The notes under the pieces are model-generated. The model had not been told where the DNA came from. It made no database searches and saw nothing but the letters and a program-made list of their open reading frames with translations. A stretch of DNA of 10,309 bases from the NCBI GenBank assembly GCA_018263405.1, contig JAANXG010000017.1:1-10309 (forward strand). The letters run 5' to 3'. Both the position numbers and the translations under genes were made by a program. Positions 1-7,254 of the stretch are shown here, piece by piece (within the stretch, counting starts at the first letter, position 1; every line of letters starts with the position of its first letter). This stretch comes from Gammaproteobacteria bacterium. GTDB taxonomy: Bacteria; Pseudomonadota; Gammaproteobacteria; Arenicellales; JAANXG01.

Positions 1-15
1 GTGCTCTTCCGATCT
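1..15. other. Residual Illumina adapter at contig end (artefact)
   Basis: The first 15 bases, GTGCTCTTCCGATCT, are identical to the last 15 bases of the TruSeq read-2 adapter. The read-1 adapter differs here, having ACGCTCTTCCGATCT. The match starts at base 1 and ends exactly where sequence alignable to RsmB begins. A 15-base chance match at the very edge is very unlikely. These bases should not be treated as genome or translated into the first gene. Confidence 0.93.
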
Positions 16-16
16 T

Positions 17-1312
17 GAAGGAGTTATCGTACGTGCCCATGCCGTAGAGGTCGTGTACGAGGTGGCTTACGGGGGCGTTTCGTTGGACGTCGTGCTCGGG
101 GATTGCACGGGCCAATTGGAAAAAAACGACCTTGCCTTGCTAAAGGAATTGTCCTTCGGGACCCTGCGTTGGTTTTGGCGCTGTAAAGGCGTGATAGAAC
201 AGTTGGTTGCGCGACCATTAAAAAAGCGCGACCGCATTATCGAGGCCGTAATGGCCGTGGGAATTTACCAACTGGAGCACATGCGGTTGCCCCCTCACGC
301 GGCGATCCATGCCACGGTGCAGACCTGTGCCACGCTGGATCGAACGGGGTTCAAGGGTTTCGTGAATGCCGTGCTGCGAAATTTTCAGCGGCACCGGGAT
401 GAATTGATTCAAACATTACCCGAATCCGGCCGCAGCGCCCATCCGGCCTGGTTGTGGCAGGCGATCCGCAACGAGTGGCCGGAACATGCATCGTCTATTA
501 TCGAGGCCAACAATACCCGCCCCCCAATGACGCTACGCGTCAATACCCGCGCCGTTTCAGTGACCCGGTATCTTGAGGCGTTGCGGGCGGAGCGCATCGA
601 GGCCGTGCCGCTGGAGCACGCACCATCTGCCGTCGTTTTGTCCCGGCCGATCAACCTCGAGCGATTGCCGGGTTTCGAGCAGGGGTGGGTATCCGTTCAA
701 GATGCCTCGGCGCAATTGTTGACGGAGTTGATCTCCCCGGTCTCCGTTCAACGCGTCCTGGATGCCTGTTCGGCACCGGGCGGTAAACTGACACATATGC
801 TGGAGGCATTTCCCGGTTTGGAAGTCCAGGCGGTTGAGGTGGACTCGGAACGCGCCCGCCGGATCGAGGAAAACCTTGAACGGCTGCGGGTCAAGGCGAA
901 TGTGTTGGTGGCGGATGCTGCAAATCCGGATCAATGGTGGGACGGTCGCCCGTTCGATCTGGTGGTGTTGGATGTACCCTGCAGTGCAACCGGCGTAATC
1001 CGCCGGCATCCGGACATCAAGGTGCTGCGCCGATTGTCGGACATCGATCGTTTCTCGGAAGTGCAAAAACGCCTGTTGAATCGATTGTGGAGAATGGTCA
1101 AGCCGGGTGGGCATATGATTTATGTGACCTGTTCGATTCTGGCGCGTGAAAATCAGGAACAGGTAAATAAATTTTTGCAGCGTACTCGGGACTCCCGGGA
1201 AGAACGTTTTCAGCTACCGTTGGGTCTGGCGCGACGAAGAGGTTGGCAAATCCTCCCAAATCCACAAGGCGGCGACGGCTTCTACTACGCGGTGCTTCGG
1301 AAAGAGTACTAG
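17..1312 (+). CDS. rsmB: 16S rRNA (cytosine(967)-C(5))-methyltransferase RsmB, 5'-truncated
   Basis: RsmB (Sun/Fmu) transfers a methyl group from S-adenosylmethionine to C5 of C967 in 16S rRNA during 30S assembly. Counting residues from the GTG at 53, an N-terminal NusB-like RNA-binding domain covers about 1-130 and a Rossmann methyltransferase domain about 160-415. The SAM motif CSAPGGK is at 239-245. The TCS motif holds the likely nucleophile C360. DVPCSATGVIRRHPDIK holds the second catalytic cysteine, C310. The frame stays open upstream of 53, and VRAHAVEVVYEV just upstream aligns without gaps to the E. coli RsmB N-terminus as I recall it. GTG 53 is therefore not the real start; the true start and about two or more codons are lost at the contig edge. 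In many gammaproteobacteria fmt precedes this gene, but it cannot be seen here. The length otherwise fits the family (about 430 aa). Confidence 0.95.
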   Translation, partial: EGVIVRAHAVEVVYEVAYGGVSLDVVLGDCTGQLEKNDLALLKELSFGTLRWFWRCKGVIEQLVARPLKKRDRIIEAVMAVGIYQLEHMRLPPHAAIHATVQTCATLDRTGFKGFVNAVLRNFQRHRDELIQTLPESGRSAHPAWLWQAIRNEWPEHASSIIEANNTRPPMTLRVNTRAVSVTRYLEALRAERIEAVPLEHAPSAVVLSRPINLERLPGFEQGWVSVQDASAQLLTELISPVSVQRVLDACSAPGGKLTHMLEAFPGLEVQAVEVDSERARRIEENLERLRVKANVLVADAANPDQWWDGRPFDLVVLDVPCSATGVIRRHPDIKVLRRLSDIDRFSEVQKRLLNRLWRMVKPGGHMIYVTCSILARENQEQVNKFLQRTRDSREERFQLPLGLARRRGWQILPNPQGGDGFYYAVLRKEY

Positions 1313-1434
1313 CAATTTTTCCGTGAGGGAAAAGAAGCACCGCGCGGACTCATACAGGGATATATGCGGTAGGGCGACGCAGGAAGCCAAAGCCGAGAAA
1401 CGCAGTTTACATAGGGCAAATGAGGATTCCAGCA

Positions 1435-1458
1435 CGGCGCTGGCGCCGCTATCGCGGC
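1435..1458. repeat. Two overlapping inverted repeats in the rsmB-DUF4390 gap
   Basis: CGGCGC (1435-1440) pairs perfectly with GCGCCG (1443-1448). GCCGC (1445-1449) pairs with GCGGC (1454-1458) around a TATC loop. The two hairpins share bases 1445-1448, so an RNA could form only one of them at a time. A five-T run lies at 1468-1472 but is ten bases from the second stem, so this is not a standard intrinsic terminator. The rest of the gap from 1313 to 1567 shows no convincing gene. It has a weak A/T-rich hairpin at 1317-1333 just after the rsmB stop, and an A/T-rich stretch at 1510-1523. A role as attenuator or operator is only a possibility. Confidence 0.35.
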
Positions 1459-1531
1459 AAAAGTGCATTTTTGGAAGTGCCCTTAAGGTTAACGGGACAT
1501 CGATAATGGGAATAATTTTTTTAAGATCCTG

Positions 1532-1561
1532 TTAGAGCTCTGGCGCCCACGGCGATATACT
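1532..1561 (+). promoter_or_regulatory. Candidate sigma-70 promoter for DUF4390-ntrYX
   Basis: TATACT at 1556-1561 matches five of six -10 consensus bases. The best -35 partner, TTAGAG at 1532-1537 with an 18-base spacer, is poor at two of six. A start point about seven bases after the -10 box would fall on the ATG at 1568, giving a leaderless mRNA. This agrees with the lack of a Shine-Dalgarno sequence there. The 255-base gap after rsmB also makes a promoter here plausible. The call rests on one good hexamer. Confidence 0.3.
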
Positions 1562-1567
1562 GACGCC

Positions 1568-2110
1568 ATGAAATGTCGTTTCGGCAACTTGTTCGCCGTG
1601 TCACTGTTTGTCTGCGGTGCCGCGCACGCCCAGTTCGTCGTTGACCAGGTCGACGCAATACAATCGGACGAAGATATTCGCGTACAAGTTGACCTGGACC
1701 TCAACCTCACCGATGCGACGGAGCGGGCTTTGTCTCATGGTGTGCCGCTGATCGTTGTCCACGAGATCGCGTTGAACCAACGCGGTTGGCTTTGGAGCCG
1801 GATTGAACAACGAACCAGCGTACGATATCGACTGCGTTATCATGTGTTGTCGGGACGATACTTGGTAGACAGTAACGAGGCTGTGCTGAACACTTTTCGG
1901 TCGGTGAGCGATGCGCTTGAATTCATCGACTCCACCTCGGTGACATTCGACGTGTCGGCACGACACGCTGACCATTCCGTGGCCGTGCGAAGCCGTATTG
2001 ACATCAATGCTCTGCCCGCCCCTCTGCGGCCTACCGCCTTGTTTTCACCACAGTGGCAGCTTTCCAGCGACTGGAGCCAATGGCCAATCAACGAATTATC
2101 GACAAACTGA
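1568..2110 (+). CDS. DUF4390 domain-containing exported protein
   Basis: This is a 180-aa protein of the DUF4390 family, whose biochemical role is unknown to me. A signal peptide is clear at residues 1-21: Lys and Arg near the start, a hydrophobic core, and an AHA cleavage site before Gln-22. Export to the periplasm is therefore likely. The mature part shows the family pattern: alternating beta-type segments, the GVPLIVVHEI segment near 58-67, the YRLRYHVLSGRYLV segment near 92-105, and a C-terminus with LPAPLRPTALFSPQWQLSSDW around 149-169 followed by a WPI motif. The ATG at 1568 is chosen because it gives a complete signal peptide, although the preceding bases contain no Shine-Dalgarno. The 3' end overlaps ntrY, which suggests cotranslation. 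A periplasmic partner or modulator of the NtrY sensor domain is an inference from position only. Confidence 0.85.
   Translation: MKCRFGNLFAVSLFVCGAAHAQFVVDQVDAIQSDEDIRVQVDLDLNLTDATERALSHGVPLIVVHEIALNQRGWLWSRIEQRTSVRYRLRYHVLSGRYLVDSNEAVLNTFRSVSDALEFIDSTSVTFDVSARHADHSVAVRSRIDINALPAPLRPTALFSPQWQLSSDWSQWPINELSTN
2073..2082 (+). promoter_or_regulatory. Ribosome binding site and start codon of ntrY
   Basis: GGAG at 2073-2076 lies three bases before the ATG at 2080, inside the last codons of the DUF4390 gene. An alternative in-frame GTG at 2053 has no comparable site and would add nine residues with no membrane or domain character. ATG 2080 is therefore preferred, although the spacing is shorter than usual. 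The arrangement points to translational coupling with the upstream gene. Confidence 0.5.
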
Positions 2111-4326
2111 TCGGGCCGATACCGGCGCTGATCCTATCTCTCGTTGTCGTGGCGTCGCTGCTGATGTTGATCGCGGCGGCGCAGGATGTCGACGCCAGCG
2201 TCGAATCGTATCTCGTGCTGTTGGGTCTGAATGTCTTGGGGATATTCGTGTTGCTGGCGCTGATCGGCGGCAATTTGTGGCGCCTGCGCCGGCAATGGAG
2301 AGGCAAGGTGTTGGGTTCCCGCCTGACACTGAGAATGATAGGGCTGTTTGTCCTGCTCGTATTGATTCCCCTGTCTGTCGTGTACTACGTATCGACCCAG
2401 TTTCTGAGCAAAGGCATCGATAGCTGGTTCGACGTTCGTGTTGACCGTGCCGTGAATGATGCGCTGTTGCTCGGCAAAACGTCCCTTGAAACGATCAAAC
2501 GGGATGCGGTCGACGATTTATCCGGGGCGGCATCGAGGCTGATTGGCGTTGAGAATGAGTTGTCGCTCATTACATTGCTGGACGAGGTGCGCGAGGACGG
2601 AGATCTTGCCGAACTGCTGCTCCTTTCACATGACGGCAGGATAATCGCATCCAGTCAAAAAGTGGCCGGCAAACTCATTCCCGACAGGCCCAATGAAAGA
2701 GTGTTGAGTGAAGTGCGCGGCGGCGGTCGGTACGTAAACCTTGAACCGCTCGCCGGTGGGGTCCAGCAGCTGAGAATCGCGGTGCCTGTACTCGGTACGG
2801 GCATCAGTCGGCCTTCCCGGATTCTCCACGGACTCAAACTCGTTCCTTTACGCTATTCCAGGCTGGCTGAAAGCATAGAAAACGCGTCGGCTCGATACCG
2901 GCAGATGGTTTTTTCGCGCAGGCCGTTAAAGTTCAGCTTGATACTCACACTCACGGTCGTGACCCTGGCCGCGTCCATGCTGGCGGTGTGGGCGGCTATC
3001 TATGTATCGCGCCGCATGTTGTCGCCCTTAAGGGATCTCGCTGAAGGCACCCGGGCTGTCGCCGCGGGAGATTATCGCAAGAAATTACCCGTTCCCAGCA
3101 GTGACGAATTGGGTGTTCTGGTAGAGTCGTTCAACAATATGACACGGCAAATCCACCGCGCTCAGACATCCGTCAAACAGCACCAGCAGGAGACGGAACG
3201 TCAACGGACTTATCTGGAAGCGATACTGGCTCATTTGTCCTCCGGCGTACTGTCTTTCGATTACAAGAACCGGTTACTTACCTATAATGCCGCGGTCACG
3301 CAGATCCTGGACTACGACTTCAAACTGTTACGCAAACAGACGGCGGAAGAAATTTCCGGGAGTGTGCCGAAGTTCGAGCCGTTATTCCGCGGTATCCGTG
3401 ATTCTATCGAGCGGGATGAAGCGGAGTGGAATGCCGAGGTCACGATCTTTGCAGATCGGGGTCGCCAAGTGCTCATAGTGCGAGGCACCAGAATAAGCTC
3501 GATAAAAAACAGCGGTAGTGGATATGTGGTGGTATTCGATGATGTAACCGAGTTGATCCAGGCGCAAAGAGATGCGGCCTGGAGGGAGGTGGCGCGTAGA
3601 TTGGCCCATGAAATCAAAAATCCTTTAACGCCTATACAACTTTCCGCTGAAAGAATCCGTGCGAAATACTTGAACGGGGTCGCTCCGGAGGACCGGGATG
3701 CGCTGGATCGGGCCACCCGCACCATTGCGCAACAAGTTGAGTCGATGAAGGTGATGGTAAACGCGTTCTCGAATTACGCGCAGCCGTCCGAGCAGAAATT
3801 CGAATCGCTGGCGCTCAACCAACTTATACGGGACGTGGCTGAATTGTTTGTAAGCGAAGCACAACCCTCGCTCATCCATTTTGATCTGGAACCCGGTCTG
3901 CCGTCGATTACAGCCGACCCCGGTCGCCTGCGGCAAGTGCTCAATAACCTAATTCTCAATGCCAAGGATGCGACCAGCGATGTGGAAAAACCCGAGATTA
4001 AAATTCGCACTCGTTACATCGAGGAGAATAAACACTGCTACGTCGAGTTAACGATTTCGGACAACGGGTACGGTTTTACGGAGGAGGACCAGAGTCGCTT
4101 GTTTGAGCCGTATGTGACCACCAAGGATGAAAAAGGGACCGGACTCGGCCTTGCGGTTGTCAAACGTATCGTGGAGGAGCACGGTGGATTAGTGTGGCTT
4201 GATAGCGCCGTACAAGCGGGTGGCGCCGTTGCCACAATTACCTTGCCGGTGGGGGAATCGGCTGTAAATACAGACCTGAAACTGCGGCGTGCGCAGCAGC
4301 GATTCTTAAGCGAAAGTACGGGATGA
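2080..4326 (+). CDS. ntrY: NtrY-type sensor histidine kinase
   Basis: This 748-aa inner-membrane kinase would autophosphorylate and pass phosphate to the response regulator encoded next. Counting from ATG 2080, hydrophobic helices lie at about 11-34, 44-66, 85-104 and 284-309. The region at 105-283 is probably a periplasmic sensor domain. A HAMP linker follows at about 310-362, with a PAS domain at about 375-490. HisKA contains ARRLAHEIKNPLTP with phospho-acceptor H510. The ATPase domain has an N box (N627 in NLILNAKDA), a G1 box starting at D661 (DNGYGF), an F box (FEPYVTT) and a G2 box near 686-690 (GTGLGL), so the kinase looks catalytically intact. Three N-terminal helices plus HAMP-PAS-HisKA is the NtrY architecture and separates it from soluble NtrB. 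It overlaps the DUF4390 gene by 31 bases and ntrX by 4. The ligand is not evident; nitrogen, redox and envelope cues have been proposed for relatives. Confidence 0.92.
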   Translation: MANQRIIDKLIGPIPALILSLVVVASLLMLIAAAQDVDASVESYLVLLGLNVLGIFVLLALIGGNLWRLRRQWRGKVLGSRLTLRMIGLFVLLVLIPLSVVYYVSTQFLSKGIDSWFDVRVDRAVNDALLLGKTSLETIKRDAVDDLSGAASRLIGVENELSLITLLDEVREDGDLAELLLLSHDGRIIASSQKVAGKLIPDRPNERVLSEVRGGGRYVNLEPLAGGVQQLRIAVPVLGTGISRPSRILHGLKLVPLRYSRLAESIENASARYRQMVFSRRPLKFSLILTLTVVTLAASMLAVWAAIYVSRRMLSPLRDLAEGTRAVAAGDYRKKLPVPSSDELGVLVESFNNMTRQIHRAQTSVKQHQQETERQRTYLEAILAHLSSGVLSFDYKNRLLTYNAAVTQILDYDFKLLRKQTAEEISGSVPKFEPLFRGIRDSIERDEAEWNAEVTIFADRGRQVLIVRGTRISSIKNSGSGYVVVFDDVTELIQAQRDAAWREVARRLAHEIKNPLTPIQLSAERIRAKYLNGVAPEDRDALDRATRTIAQQVESMKVMVNAFSNYAQPSEQKFESLALNQLIRDVAELFVSEAQPSLIHFDLEPGLPSITADPGRLRQVLNNLILNAKDATSDVEKPEIKIRTRYIEENKHCYVELTISDNGYGFTEEDQSRLFEPYVTTKDEKGTGLGLAVVKRIVEEHGGLVWLDSAVQAGGAVATITLPVGESAVNTDLKLRRAQQRFLSESTG

Positions 4327-5693
4327 GCAAAGAACGTATTCTGATCATCGACGACGAACCGGATATCAGGGACATCGTCCGCGACATCCTGGAGGACGAA
4401 GGATATGCTGCCGTGACCGCTGAGAACGTTGATGCCGGGCGCGAGCTAAAACTTTCCGAGAAATTCGATCTTGTGTTACTGGACATCTGGATGCCCGGCA
4501 CGGACGGCATTACTTTGCTCAAGGAGTGGGCGGATGGTGGAATTCCGGATATTCCCGTTGTCATGATTTCCGGCCACGGCAACGTTGAAACGGCAGTGGA
4601 AGCGATACGTTACGGCGCCTACGATTTTCTTGAAAAGCCGCTTTCAACCGTAAAACTTCTGGTCACCGTGAAACGGGCACTGCAGGACTTTAGTCTGCGC
4701 AGGGAGAATCTCGAACTCAAAGGGCGACTTGCTTTGGCTTCGGAGTTGGTCGGTAAAAGCGAGTTGATGACCCAATTGCGTGATAAAATCGAGCGTGTCG
4801 CGAAGACCGACAGTTGGGTGCTCATAACCGGGGAGCAGGGAAGCGGTAAGGACGTTGTGGCACGCGTGTTGCACCGGAAGAGTTCACGCCGGGATCAGCC
4901 GTTCATTGAACTCAGTCTGGGAGCAACGCCTTCCGAGAGCGTAGCCAATCGGCTTTTCGGTAGTGAGGCAGGTGACATAGTGCAAAGAGGCACCCTGGAA
5001 GAAGCCAATGGTGGCACGCTCGTTCTGGATGAGATCGCGGACATCGGTCTGGATGTTCAAGGCAAGCTTGTCGGCGCTATCGAGGAACGTAAATTCCTGA
5101 GAGTAGGCGGACGCACTTCCATAGAATTCGACGTCCGGATTATCGCAACCAGCAACCAAGATCTGCTTGCACTGGTTAAGGAAGGGCGTTTTAGAGAAGA
5201 CCTCTACTACCGTTTGAATGTTGTTCCCATAGAGGTTTTGCCTTTGTGCCGGCATGTAGAGGACGTGCCCGAGTTGGTTGACTACTACGTCAAATGGATG
5301 GTGGAGCGGGACGACCTTCCCTATCGGAAATTCGCGATTGGGGCTTTAAACGTGTTGCGGAATCACGACTGGCCCGGCAATGTCCGCGAACTGAAAAACT
5401 TGGTGCAAAGACTGCTTATACTCAATCGCGGCGAGGATGTTAGTGCCGAAGAAGTCGAGATCGCGCTGGGTGGGTCGATGATCGAAAGGGAGTTGAGTTA
5501 TTCCCGATCCGTTTTCGAGGTTCCCCTCAAGGAGGCCAGGGACCGGTTCGAGCGTGCTTATCTGAATTATCACCTCGGGGTGGTCAATGGGAGTGTGAGC
5601 GACTTGGCGCAGGTTAGCGGCATGGAGAGAACACATCTGTATAGAAAGCTTAAGAATCTGGGGATAGATCCAAAACAAACCAAGCAGACGTGA
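4323..5693 (+). CDS. ntrX: NtrX-type response regulator, AAA+ and Fis-type HTH, no GAFTGA loop
   Basis: This 456-aa DNA-binding regulator is the partner of the preceding kinase; its ATG overlaps the ntrY stop in ATGA. The receiver domain (about 4-120) has the acidic pair D10/D11, phospho-acceptor D54, S83 and K105. The AAA+ domain (about 140-370) has a Walker A of GEQGSGKD with K176, a Walker B of LVLDE with D236/E237, and an arginine-finger region around REDLYYR (291-297). A Fis-type helix-turn-helix lies near 422-446. Where sigma-54 activators carry GAFTGA after the LFG motif, this protein reads SEAGDIVQRG (214-223). That is about five residues shorter and has no GAFTGA, so direct sigma-54 activation is doubtful. 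Absence of the motif is reported for alphaproteobacterial NtrX, which supports NtrX over NtrC. It probably acts as a phosphorylation-dependent activator or repressor with sigma-70. No clear intrinsic terminator follows. Confidence 0.92.
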   Translation: MSKERILIIDDEPDIRDIVRDILEDEGYAAVTAENVDAGRELKLSEKFDLVLLDIWMPGTDGITLLKEWADGGIPDIPVVMISGHGNVETAVEAIRYGAYDFLEKPLSTVKLLVTVKRALQDFSLRRENLELKGRLALASELVGKSELMTQLRDKIERVAKTDSWVLITGEQGSGKDVVARVLHRKSSRRDQPFIELSLGATPSESVANRLFGSEAGDIVQRGTLEEANGGTLVLDEIADIGLDVQGKLVGAIEERKFLRVGGRTSIEFDVRIIATSNQDLLALVKEGRFREDLYYRLNVVPIEVLPLCRHVEDVPELVDYYVKWMVERDDLPYRKFAIGALNVLRNHDWPGNVRELKNLVQRLLILNRGEDVSAEEVEIALGGSMIERELSYSRSVFEVPLKEARDRFERAYLNYHLGVVNGSVSDLAQVSGMERTHLYRKLKNLGIDPKQTKQT

Positions 5694-5727
5694 TTTACCG
5701 GTCATGCGACGGAGGATCTGCAAAAAC

Positions 5728-5747
5728 ACGGTCCGGATCGGGACCGT
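5728..5747. repeat. Perfect 7-bp dyad between ntrX and trkA
   Basis: ACGGTCC (5728-5734) and GGACCGT (5741-5747) are exact reverse complements around a six-base loop. On the + strand no T-run follows, so it does not fit a terminator for ntrX. On the - strand the stem is followed almost at once by TTTTT (complement of 5722-5726), the form of an intrinsic terminator, but no - strand gene reads into it. It could be an operator, an mRNA-stabilising hairpin, or a terminator blocking antisense transcription from trkA. Confidence 0.45.
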
Positions 5748-5801
5748 ATCCCATTCGGAGATTCTCGTTCAGTGCAAGACAAGCGCTGCTTGATACAGAG
5801 T

Positions 5802-5829
5802 TTGCGTCAATGAATAAGAAGAATCTAAT
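5802..5829 (+). promoter_or_regulatory. Weak candidate promoter for trkAH
   Basis: TCTAAT at 5824-5829 matches five of six -10 bases. TTGCGT at 5802-5807 keeps the TTG of a -35 box, with a 16-base spacer. The transcript would have a short leader to the trkA ATG at 5863. The 169-base gap after ntrX leaves room for its own promoter, but read-through from ntrYX cannot be excluded. Confidence 0.25.
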
Positions 5830-5862
5830 CGTGGAAACGGATCAGACCAAGAGGGCAAACGG

Positions 5863-7239
5863 ATGAAGATCATTATCCTGGGTGCGGGGCAGGTCGGTGC
5901 GTCTATGGCGGATACTCTGACGTCGGAAGAGAACGACATCACACTCGTTGATATCGACGCTACTCACCTCAGAACGCTGCAGGATCGGCTGGATATTCGC
6001 ACCGTGGTGGGTAATGCCTCGTTTCCCATGATCTTGTCTCAGGCCGGCGCACAGGATGCCGATTTGTTGCTGGCCGTCACCAATAGTGACGAGGTCAACA
6101 TGGTGGCGTGTGCCGTTGCCGGCTGTCGATTTCATACCCCCACGAAAATAGCCCGGATTCGGACCACCGAGTACCTGAAGTGCGAGGAGATGTTCGGGCC
6201 GAAGGCGATACCCGTGGATGTACTCATCAGCCCGGAACAGATTATTACCGAGCATATCAGCCGGCTTATCGAGTATCCGAGTGCGTTGCAGGTGCTGGGA
6301 TTCGCGGGCGGGCGGATTCAACTGGTGGGTGTACGGGCCTACGAGGGCGGCTCGCTGGTGGGCCATCCGCTCCGGGAACTGCGTGAGCATATGCCGAAGG
6401 TCGATACGCGGGTGGCGGCAATCTACCGCGGTGATGAGGTGGTAATCCCCATGGCCGATACGCTGGTACAACCAAACGACGAAGTGTTTTTTGTGGCCGC
6501 CCGGAGGCATATTGCCGCCGTTATGAGCGAAATGCGCCATCTCGAAAAATCGGTGTATCGGGTAATGCTGGCGGGCGGCGGCAACATTGGATTCCGACTG
6601 GCAAGAGACCTGGAAAACAAGCACTACAACGTGAAATTGGTAGAACAAGACAGGCGGCGTGCCGAGCAAATCGCGGATGGGCTCGACGAGACGGTGGTGT
6701 TGTACGGCGATGCCGCGGACGAGGATATGCTCGTGCAAGAAAATATACAGAGCATGGACGTGTTCTGCGCCGTCACGAACAATGACGAAGCCAATATTTT
6801 GTCCGCGATGCTGGCAAAAAAACTGGGTGCCCGCCGGGTCATGGCATTGATTAACCGTTCTGTGTACGCGGATTTGTTCAAACGTAGCGACCTCGATTTG
6901 GTGATATCGCCCCGCACCATAACGGTGGGCAGCATATTGGCGCATATCCGCCGGGGCGACATCGTCGCTGTCCATTCCCTGCGCGGTGGCCGCGCCGAAG
7001 CCATCGAAGCCATTGCCCATGGTGATGAACGTTCTTCAAAGGTAGTCGGAAGGGGCGTGCGTGATTTACCACTGCCGCCCGGCACCGGTATCGGCGCAAT
7101 CCTTCGCAACGAGAGGGTTCTGATCGCGCACAAGGAAACGGTTATAGAATCCGGGGATCATGTCATTCTATTCGTTGTGGATAAAAAGCACATCGCGGAA
7201 GTGGAGCGTTTATTCCAGGTGGACGTGATTTTCGTTTAA
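5863..7239 (+). CDS. trkA: Trk potassium uptake system NAD(H)-binding regulatory subunit TrkA
   Basis: TrkA is the cytoplasmic gating ring that binds NAD(H) and nucleotides and controls K+ flow through TrkH. The 458-aa protein has the usual duplicated layout: RCK-N1 (about 1-125), TrkA-C1 (about 140-225), RCK-N2 (about 232-350) and TrkA-C2 (about 370-455). The first Rossmann motif is GAGQVG at 7-12, with the acidic residues D30 and D32 at the end of beta-2. The second is GGGNIG at 238-243. The length equals that of characterised TrkA (458 aa in E. coli). The start is well supported by AGAGGG at 5850-5855, seven bases before the ATG. trkH follows after 15 bases, which implies one operon. The gene appears intact. 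Confidence 0.96.
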   Translation: MKIIILGAGQVGASMADTLTSEENDITLVDIDATHLRTLQDRLDIRTVVGNASFPMILSQAGAQDADLLLAVTNSDEVNMVACAVAGCRFHTPTKIARIRTTEYLKCEEMFGPKAIPVDVLISPEQIITEHISRLIEYPSALQVLGFAGGRIQLVGVRAYEGGSLVGHPLRELREHMPKVDTRVAAIYRGDEVVIPMADTLVQPNDEVFFVAARRHIAAVMSEMRHLEKSVYRVMLAGGGNIGFRLARDLENKHYNVKLVEQDRRRAEQIADGLDETVVLYGDAADEDMLVQENIQSMDVFCAVTNNDEANILSAMLAKKLGARRVMALINRSVYADLFKRSDLDLVISPRTITVGSILAHIRRGDIVAVHSLRGGRAEAIEAIAHGDERSSKVVGRGVRDLPLPPGTGIGAILRNERVLIAHKETVIESGDHVILFVVDKKHIAEVERLFQVDVIFV

Positions 7240-7254
7240 TTCACTCTTCGGGCC

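Noticed and set aside
53..1312. GTG at 53 as the true rsmB start
   Set aside because: Upstream codons from 17 continue the conserved N-terminal helix of RsmB without a gap, so the real start lies further left, beyond the contig end.
1317..1333. Intrinsic terminator after rsmB
   Set aside because: The six-base-pair stem is A/T-rich and is not followed by a T-run, so it would be weak.
1350..1470. Possible c-di-GMP (GEMM-I) riboswitch, suggested by GACGCA, AAAGCC and AGGGCAAA pieces
   Set aside because: The pieces occur in the wrong order and spacing, and the tetraloop-receptor and second stem cannot be built from this sequence.
1323..1535. 70-aa + strand reading frame in the rsmB-DUF4390 gap
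   Set aside because: It starts with GTG, has no ribosome binding site, no recognisable domain and a composition unlike its neighbours. It is probably chance.
2053..2082. GTG at 2053 as the ntrY start
   Set aside because: It lacks a ribosome binding site and adds a non-conserved stretch; ATG 2080 has GGAG just upstream.
5842..7020. 392-aa minus-strand reading frame across trkA
   Set aside because: It is a His- and Arg-rich shadow of trkA, which has clear NAD-binding motifs, family length and a good ribosome binding site.
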